DNA of 64,000 nt, from contig CAXKWD010000009.1 of NCBI GenBank assembly GCA_964059195.1, positions 151,974,778 to 152,038,777 on the forward strand, in the 5' to 3' direction. Numbering within the stretch: position 1 is the first letter of the stretch; every line of letters begins with the position of its first letter. This DNA comes from Ectobius pallidus (taxonomy: Eukaryota > Arthropoda > Insecta > Blattodea > Ectobiidae). The position numbers were made by a program, and so were the translations under genes. The notes beneath the pieces are model-generated. The model did not search any database and was not told where the DNA came from. It saw only the letters and a program-made list of their open reading frames with translations. This document shows positions 56,794 to 64,000 of the stretch, piece by piece.

Positions 56794-59700
56794 TAATAGA
56801 TAAAAATAAGTAAAAAGTTTTGTGTTAATCCCCTTGTATGGTAATAAATATTGTTCTTTTTCTTGATAACATTTAATGCAGTAAATTCAATCTAATTCTC
56901 ACACAACTTCCATTCCTTACTATTCTCAGTTTCGTGAATGCCCCATTTTCTAACTTTGTTAATTTAATGCAAAATACCACTCGGTAAGTAGGACCAGTAC
57001 CTCAGTAGTATTCTGCAGAATGAAATACTACATTACAAAATTAAATGGTCCAAAATAAAAGATACTTTTTTAAAAATTCTAACATTGAAATCTGCTCTTT
57101 TTTGGAGAATGACCCATCTATATGTTACTAGCTTAAAAGGCCCAGCGTCGCCCGGGTTTTTAATTTTGTAATTGGAAATTAACTTATGAAGAACTTTGGA
57201 TTTTTAAATTCTAGGTCCTAATATAGGTATTTATAATTTGAAATAGGAAGAACGACTTATCACACTCAAACTATTCCATCAGAAAACGCTTGATATAGCT
57301 TTTTATGGCTCATAGAGGATGTAGAATTTTGCATCCCATCGCTTGTACAGTATACAGCAAGCCTGGTAGGGGTTCAAATAAGAAGAAACAGAAATTCCGA
57401 TAACATAAAGTTGTATTATTGTGACAGAGAATTTTTATTGCTTACTCTCATGTTACCATAAAACCGTTACGGGGGATGAAATTAAACAGAAATGCAATAG
57501 GCTATCACCTGAAGAGAGTATTATGCCTGTCATGGTACTCAGCAATAGGATATTGAAAACCTTCCTCATCAGAGATCTACAGTATCGATATATACTCCCT
57601 TGCACACCACCGGTGGAAGAAGCCCTTAGACACAACATGAAAGGAGTTGGAAATCTGGCCTGACTTCTTCATACTTCAAGCTGTGATGTACAAATCATAT
57701 CACAAGCCAAAGGAAGAATGTCTGCAGGAACAGAGAATCATCCCGGACTAGAAGAGTAGAAGTGCATCCATAATGCAAATAGTACGAGTTAAATTTCAGT
57801 ACCTTTTAAAAAACTTATTAATATTCATGCTATAATTTAAAAAAAATTCTGTGATTTGGATTCTGTCGTATTGTGTGGAAATGTGACTAGCTCCAGTTTC
57901 TTTGATCCTCTGTGCGATTTTAATTTGCTGTTTAAGTTAAAAATTAATTCGTTCTCTAGATTTCTTCCATAACAGTTTTGGTTGCTACAGAAAAGAGGCA
58001 AAATGTGGGAAACAATTGAAAAAGGCAATTATCGTTTACAAGAGGCTGTGCCTGGGGGTCTTTGTCTCCTCCATTGTCTTCTTTGGTCACTGTCACACTC
58101 GCATTGGATGAGGGTAAGGGCCTAGCAGTTGAATTTTCTTCTTTCATGTTCTCTTTGTTCCGCCTTTGCCAATTCCTTTGATTCTGATCATACTTTCTTT
58201 TCATTATATCCTGTTTTATTGCTGTAGAGCCTCTCAAGTCTCCTAGCTTTACATTCACTGTATTTCTGTCACATCCACAGAAGGCTATAATAATGTCGCT
58301 AGGTAGGTATTACATGTACTACCTATCTGTAATTAGTCAGTTACTTGTTCTCGGTTCATTACAACTTTTCTACAGACCAAACCTGCAGGTGTTTTCTCAT
58401 CAAAAATCAGGCTTCTATTATTATTTGATTTCATGAGTTGGTCATGGAATGTTTATCTTCAAGTAACATTCTGGGTCAATAGGGGACGTGGTTTTTTTCA
58501 TTCCCAGATATTAATACACTGCGATGTACTCTTGTTGTAGCCATCAAGCTTCTGTGAAATTTCATTCTCATAGTAGCGCAATAAGAGATGGTGTCATGAC
58601 AAAAGTAGTACCACCTTCGATCAAAGCAGAATTCCCAGAGCCAATCAGTTCCAAAGTAAGATGAACCATTGTCACCGCTGCTGGTAGTGCTTAGAGTAGT
58701 TTGAGTAGTTTATTGGTACCGGTACTTGTAGTTGCAGTAGATTGAGTAGTTTGATGTAGATAGCAGGCTATTAGCAATACTAACACAGGCAGTCTGGTAT
58801 AACAATGCTTCATTATCTCAATATTTAAACTAGCTTGCAGCTGATTGGCTGGGTGGTGGATAAATACATGCCATTCTACATCTGTTACATCAGTTGTCAA
58901 CAAGAGCTTCCTGAGGAAACTTGGCCTGAGATCTTGCTTCTGATGATGCCAGCTGTAGAATCTTCATCTGACAGACCATGGCTTCATAGCCCTTAAAGCT
59001 TTAACCACATAGATACTCACCATGAAAGCGTACATCAAATTAATTACTTCTGTATTGCAGTAATTGCTGCTTGCTTCACTAGTACACACAATTCACATTT
59101 GGGTATATTATCCTCCCTTTTTCACTTTTCTTCTCTGCTGTAACCTGTTTGTATGTCCTTCTCACGATTATGTTTCCTATTAAAACCAGGCCCAGTAAAT
59201 TTTAGTTCTTCACTGTACCGCACACTCTTCATACTGCTGTGTCTGTTTTCTACATCTTCATTATGAGGACCTACAATGTCTTGGTAATCCTCCAATAGCA
59301 TTATTATGGTATTCACTTGTATTGTGTGGCGTTGCTGTTATAACTTACAAGAAATAGTCAGCATCCTTAAACAGACATATAGATTCAGTTGATTTTGTCA
59401 GCTTATATCAGTTCTTCTCTCCAATCCTATCCTGTCCTGAAATATCGTACTAACCTGGGAAATCCCACTTTATCGATTGTTGTTGTCGCATCGTATCAGC
59501 TGTGATTATATTTGCTTTTGTGTTCCCTATAACTTCTATGGAGTATTGTCATGGGCTTTCTCAAACTGTAAATACAAAACGTAGATTTTTCCGAGTTGGT
59601 CTGCTCACATTAAATTTACGAAGCCTTGTGACCTTTTGCATATGGGACCAGCTTTATGCTCAGAGGTTGGGATGAAAGTTCGGTTGTCATAGCAACCAAG

Positions 59701-60599
59701 TGGTTCCTCACCTCACAAACATTCTCTTGACAACTGCGGTGTACTAGATATTCAGTTAGTGCTACAACCTTTTATCTTTTGTGAGTGCATTTTCCATATT
59801 AGGATTCAGAAAAAAAAAAAAAAATTCAATATTATTCATGGATCTCTCTCAAGTTTTAAAACATAACATGCCATGGAAGCAGCAATGAAATTAGTTGTTA
59901 CATTTGTAATTTTAAAGTTTGGCTTCAATTATTTCCATAATATTTTAGGGTTAAGTTAGTTCAACAAAAATTCACTACAACATAATTACAATTAAAATGA
60001 GATATGAAACATTCACGTAACTCCCTCTACCCTTAATGTATTCTAGTGTAGAGTACATGGCTGTATTGCAGTAGTGTGCATTCACTTGTGTCAGGATCGT
60101 TCAAAGTCACATTCTTCACAACGCAAGACCATATAACCCAAGTCTATGTATGAAACGAATGGCTTATAACTAGTCTTCAGAGAATTTTTTATGAGGAATT
60201 TTTAAAATAAAAGTTTTAGCCCTTAATATAAATTATTATAGTAGGCTTAGATAATATAATATGATTTCGAGAAAATTAAAAAAAATAAAATGCTTGTAAA
60301 AGTGAAAAGAAAGTTGTTACCATTAATGGCAGGTTACATACTAGAACAGTTTTGGTTGGACCATAATTAAATGCTTACGGTTAGAGGTTTAAGAAAACTT
60401 GTAATTGATGTAACAAACGACTCTATATCGGTGTTTGTTAATCTTATCGTTTGTGATATAGCATGCAAGGAATATGGCTTCCCTTTGGGCATTGTAACCT
60501 CGAGTCCAAAAAACATTTGTGACATAGGCTACCAGTATATCTAACAGATATTTATAACATAGAGAAGGATGGACTGTCAGAGCTGCTGATCTATTTCAG

Positions 60600-60745
60600 G
60601 TAAGAATCCTTGTGTGTTTGCACTTTCATACAGTTGAGTGTAGTAACTCTGTATGCTGATCTGAATATTCTTCTTTCAGGTTTAAGGTAACGGATTCGGC
60701 TATAACAACCAGAGCCTATGTTAACTCAGTGCAGACATTAACAAG
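60600..60745 (+). pseudogene. Exon-like block G, duplication copy B
   Basis: TTTCAG|GTAAGAATCC opens an intron that ends TTCTTTCAG at 60679. Block 60680-60745 ends ACAAG|GTTTG. Counterpart of 43842-43998. Confidence 0.5.
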
Positions 60746-61349
60746 GTTTGTTTAATAAATTATTAAAGTTAAGTTTTTCTTTTCTTTGCATTGCAATGTA
60801 ATTTTATTGTAATGTATTAATGTGTTCCTGGACGTGCCAAAAGACGGCAAGGCATAGGATATGAAACAAATGAGTGATGTTGCACATCTTCCTTTTTCCG
60901 TTTCATCCTTCACATTTCTGTCTTCAAGTATCTTTATTTTTTAATGCAATGCTGTATTTCATTTTAAGTTTATTATTTTCTGAACTACTTCATTAAACAA
61001 TAGCTCAATAAAGCTTGTTAAATCTCTCAACTCTAGGTTTTCGTGTTAAATTGGTGTTGCCCTGTAACTATCATTTAAGGGTTTTATAGGTTGGTTTCTG
61101 AATTAGTTGCCCTTGGATCTTCAGAGTAATGAACACTGCCATAATAATTCAATCACGGTGAGGTTAGAATTATGCATTTAGGATAATACAGTACGATGTT
61201 CGTTAACTGGCCTATCTTATCCACTGGTATGAGATTCTATAATGTCTTGTATAATATGTAGATTGCAAGTAAGTCAAGTATCTGATTACAGTTTTCATTA
61301 GCAATATGTGAGTAACAATTCTTCTTTGATGAGTGCAACAGTCGTCATT

Positions 61350-61640
61350 TCAATTGGATTTCCTTGTCATGTTACTTGAGGTGCATTTCGGCAGGGTTTA
61401 ACACCATCATCAGTCCTGATACTGGGTAAGGAACTACTATTCCTTGAGTACTTGTATGTTACTGATTTAGTCACCAACTAACTGACTGACTAACTGACCG
61501 ACTCACCGACTACTCAATAACATGCAAGTACTCAAGTGTGCTGGATGGGAGAAGTTCCTTGCCTTGTATCACGACTGATGATGGTGTTAAACCCTGCCAA
61601 AATGCATCTCCAGTAATAAGACAAGAAAGTTCAGTTGATA
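61350..61640. repeat. Foldback repeat, copy B
   Basis: Counterpart of 45370-45660, with the same arms and a degraded central CTGA tract. Confidence 0.55.
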
Positions 61641-61989
61641 ACGACAACTGCTACAGCTCACCAAAGAAGAATCATTACTCACATATTGCTGATGAAAACT
61701 GTAATCAAATACCTGACTTAATCGCAATCTACATATTATCCGAGACATTATAATACCTCATAGCCAATGGATAAGATATGCCAGTTGACGAACTTTGTAT
61801 AATCCTCATAGTATTGTATTGTTATGACAATATTTATTCCCCTTAAGATTGAAGGACGATTTTAGTTGGCCTAAAAATAATTAAGTTTTAATAATAGCCT
61901 ATACACCGCGTGATATTTAACGCTCCAACACATCCAATTTTTACTAAAGATTTTAACTGTCCATATCTTTCTTCTTATTGATGTCATCA

Positions 61990-62290
61990 ATTTTTCTTCT
62001 ATCAAGTTTTCTTGTTTCTTTTATTTTTCCTTCAATTACACCCAGCAGAAGTTCTCTTAGGCTCTGTTAGCTTTTCTTTTTCCTTACAACTTCCAAGATA
62101 CATCTATTCTCATCCACTCTTCATTTGTTGTTCGATCTGTCCACCAAATCTTCTCCATTTCCTCCAACACCACATCTCAAAGCTCTCTTTCCATTTTCCT
62201 CACCAATGCTCCATAATTAATTCACAAGCTTCTTCCTCAGCTGCAAATCTGGCTTTCCTCTGTTGATGGTCATTGCTATCCTTTCCCTAA
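61990..62290 (-). pseudogene. RTE-type LINE fragment, copy B
   Basis: Counterpart of 46020-46345; same antisense RTE text, shortened. Confidence 0.5.
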
Positions 62291-62886
62291 TTTCTTTCTT
62301 TCTGTTTCTAGATTAACCCTTACATCAGTACCATTTTGACTGCGAAGGTTGTAATACACCTTAACATTTTTCAGTCCGTGAGAAGACAATTTTATATGCA
62401 ACACTGGCCTATAACAAATATTATGCATATTTAGAAAAAATTGGAGATGGTAAAGATAAAGAAGCAAAAAAAATGGAGAAAGAAGGAAAAAAAAAGAACT
62501 GGTAGATAGAGATGAGTTAGCACATGCACAGGAAAAAGTTCACAAGGATGATGGAAGGAGTAAACAAGGAGAAGTTTAAAGGTGTCGACTAAAATGTGCA
62601 AAAGAAAACATCGCCTTTAATTTTAAGCTTGCTTGTTATTAACAATTATCTTGTTTGTATGTATATTAAAATATTTGTTAAAATAAATAACTTCTAAATG
62701 TATTTAAAAATAAGAAAGGGGAAATGCAAGAGGGTGGAATGAGGGTGGGCATTTCTTCTTTTTTATTTTAAAATAATTAATTGTTATATTTTTACATTTC
62801 TCTGCTGGTAAGGGTTTGCTAAGAAGTGGAAAACTTTGTGTCTTAGAGCAGAGATATTCAACATGAAGACAAGTAAGTAATATGCC

Positions 62887-62954
<68 letters not shown>

Positions 62955-62959
62955 CAACA
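62887..62959. repeat. (AAT)n microsatellite
   Basis: About 22 AAT units ending in AACAACAAC. It lies at the junction where copy B resumes array text (ACTTGTATAAATTATTCTAA at 62973, as at 50717). Confidence 0.85.
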
Positions 62960-63012
62960 TACTAATACTAGACTTGTATAAATTATTCTAATTGGGATGT
63001 ATTTCTTTACAG

Positions 63013-63391
63013 CCATTTCATGGGAATTCATGTTACAAAATGCTTCCTACCTATTGATGTCAGATGCTATTCCAAATCTACAGACAGAAGAAGCAGCTTT
63101 GAAGATAAAATTGCAATGCATGGGAATTATTTTAGCAAGTTAAGAAACATTTGTTAATTATTAAATTAAGTTGTCATTGAAACCTAGAGACTCGTTAATA
63201 ACGTTTCTGTTTGTTATAGTTACTTAACTAAGGTTGTGCACTGCTGATGGAACTGTCACCTGTGTGCCGTAATTTCATTTCATGAGTTCTTTTACACACT
63301 CCATAAACTTGGAAATGCAGTAAGGAATCTGTTGGTGAGAGACTTCCCAACTGCAATGTGATCCACTTCTCTAGCTTACTGTTGCATTGAG
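63013..63391 (+). pseudogene. Exon-like blocks F and F2, copy in duplication B
   Basis: F 63013-about 63139 and F2 63220-63391. F is open throughout in this copy: ISWEFMLQNASYLLMSDAIP, then NLQTEEAALKIKLQCMGIIL. It supports F as a true ancestral coding exon. Its donor has changed from CAAG|GTAAG to CAAGTTAAG, so splicing here is probably lost. F2 again ends at TTGAG|GTAAATTC. Confidence 0.6.
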
Positions 63392-63564
63392 GTAAATTCT
63401 CTTTATATTCAAATCATTATATTTAAGCAAATATTAATTCTGATCAATATGATTCCACATCTTAGGTTGTTTACAGGAATAATTTTCACAATTGGGGTAC
63501 CAAACTGACAAGATGCCTCATGATTCTTCAACAGGTTGGTGAACTTCATTTCTGTCGATATGTA

Positions 63565-63735
63565 AGTGTTACTGTTAAAAGACATTCGTTAAAATTAGTC
63601 TCATTGTGTGTCCCCTTAGCTGTTATAGCTATTGCTCGCTGCCTTGGAGATGTGGTGAAGAAAGCTGCGGGTTTGAGTCACACCTTGGGCATGGATGTTC
63701 GTGTGGGATAAGAGAAAGGATGACAAATCAACCTA
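63565..63735 (+). repeat. Array SINE, copy 4
   Basis: Same SINE as at 47805, 49485 and 51305, with CGGGTTTGAGTCACACC as a mutated B box. Confidence 0.65.
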
Positions 63736-63831
63736 AAGGTAAAGAAAGAAAAACAAATCAGTAAAATTGGACTAAGGCAGGCTAAAATATTACTGTAAAA
63801 TAAAAGGTGTTGTTTTTACAGATAGGGTCAG

Positions 63832-63931
63832 TTGCTAAAAAGAAGAGTTATCCACATCCAAGTTATAACATGGACCACGGCTGGAAAACAACCAGAGGAG
63901 TGACAGCAGTTCATCTTTCGAAACAACCCAA
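63832..63931 (+). pseudogene. Exon-like block A, copy 5 (array continues past the window)
   Basis: After TTTTTACAG, it ends AACCCAA|GTAAG. It contains the MDHGWKTTRGVTAVHLSKQ frame seen in copies 3 and 4. Block B would lie just beyond the window edge. Confidence 0.5.
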
Positions 63932-64000
63932 GTAAGAATTAACGTATTTTATAACTCGCTTCTCGACATGTTTGGTATCGAATGGCTATATTTCTGTTAA

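Larger units (their letters stand above)
57530..62290 (+). repeat. Segmental duplication, copy B
   Basis: Colinear partner of 38665-46345. It lacks the hAT MITE of copy A (empty site at 58671-58678) and has its own differences. No intact gene inside. Confidence 0.8.

Noticed and set aside
1..64000. CRISPR array, operon or bacterial mobile island
   Set aside because: Spliced mitochondrial-carrier gene, SINEs and LINEs show a eukaryotic nuclear genome; no spaced identical short repeats with unique spacers were seen.

Overview
This is eukaryotic, almost certainly insect, genomic DNA. It is AT-rich, intron-rich and crowded with decayed transposable elements. The one clearly intact gene is the mitochondrial citrate carrier (SLC25A1; Drosophila 'scheggia' type), which closely matches the insect form from memory. 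The repeat types fit a large-genome hemimetabolous insect (cockroach, termite, stick insect or similar): tRNA-derived SINEs, RTE and other non-LTR LINEs, Helitron ends of the arthropod type, Tc1/mariner-IS630 foldbacks, and hAT-, Mutator- and TTAA-type MITEs. The order is an inference and I cannot fix the species.

Layout. 0-1.4 kb: a possible small gene on the minus strand (117-392), divergent from the carrier gene. 1.4-23 kb: SLC25A1 on the plus strand, six coding exons (1733-1844, 10144-10357, 12414-12637, 14321-14541, 19774-19847, 22645-22753), 317 aa in total, all junctions in phase. Its introns of 1.7-8.3 kb are packed with mobile elements, including a 362-bp near-perfect palindrome (21009-21370) and a 1.85-kb element with 31-bp inverted ends (14998-16850). 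23-29 kb: intergenic, with MITEs, Helitron ends and a LINE tail. 29-32.5 kb: a CCAAT-containing promoter-like stretch followed by a chain of small exon-like blocks with good splice signals but mostly broken reading frames. 33-38 kb: transposon and SINE remnants and a second, related CCAAT/E-box/ETS-like promoter region (about 36.78-36.89 kb). 38.6-52.5 kb and 57.5-64 kb: two direct, colinear copies of a segmental duplication. Both run into tandem arrays of 1.3-1.8-kb units that carry the same spliced-exon-like blocks as 31.6-32.4 kb plus a tRNA-derived SINE. 53.0-53.3 kb: one exon resembling COG2 (conserved oligomeric Golgi subunit 2), carrying an apparent frameshift. 55.7-56.4 kb: a foldback IS630/mariner-type transposon.

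The citrate carrier exports mitochondrial citrate in exchange for malate and so feeds cytosolic acetyl-CoA and lipid synthesis. Nothing else here forms a pathway with it. I found no operon, CRISPR array, rRNA or convincing functional tRNA gene. The most unusual items are the amplified family of exon-like blocks with conserved splice sites and remnant coding character, the segmental duplication that contains it, the long palindromes, and the strong over-representation of the 8-mer TAGGCCTA. All positions were read by eye; exon boundaries of SLC25A1 are firm, boundaries of repeats are approximate unless a target-site duplication is given.
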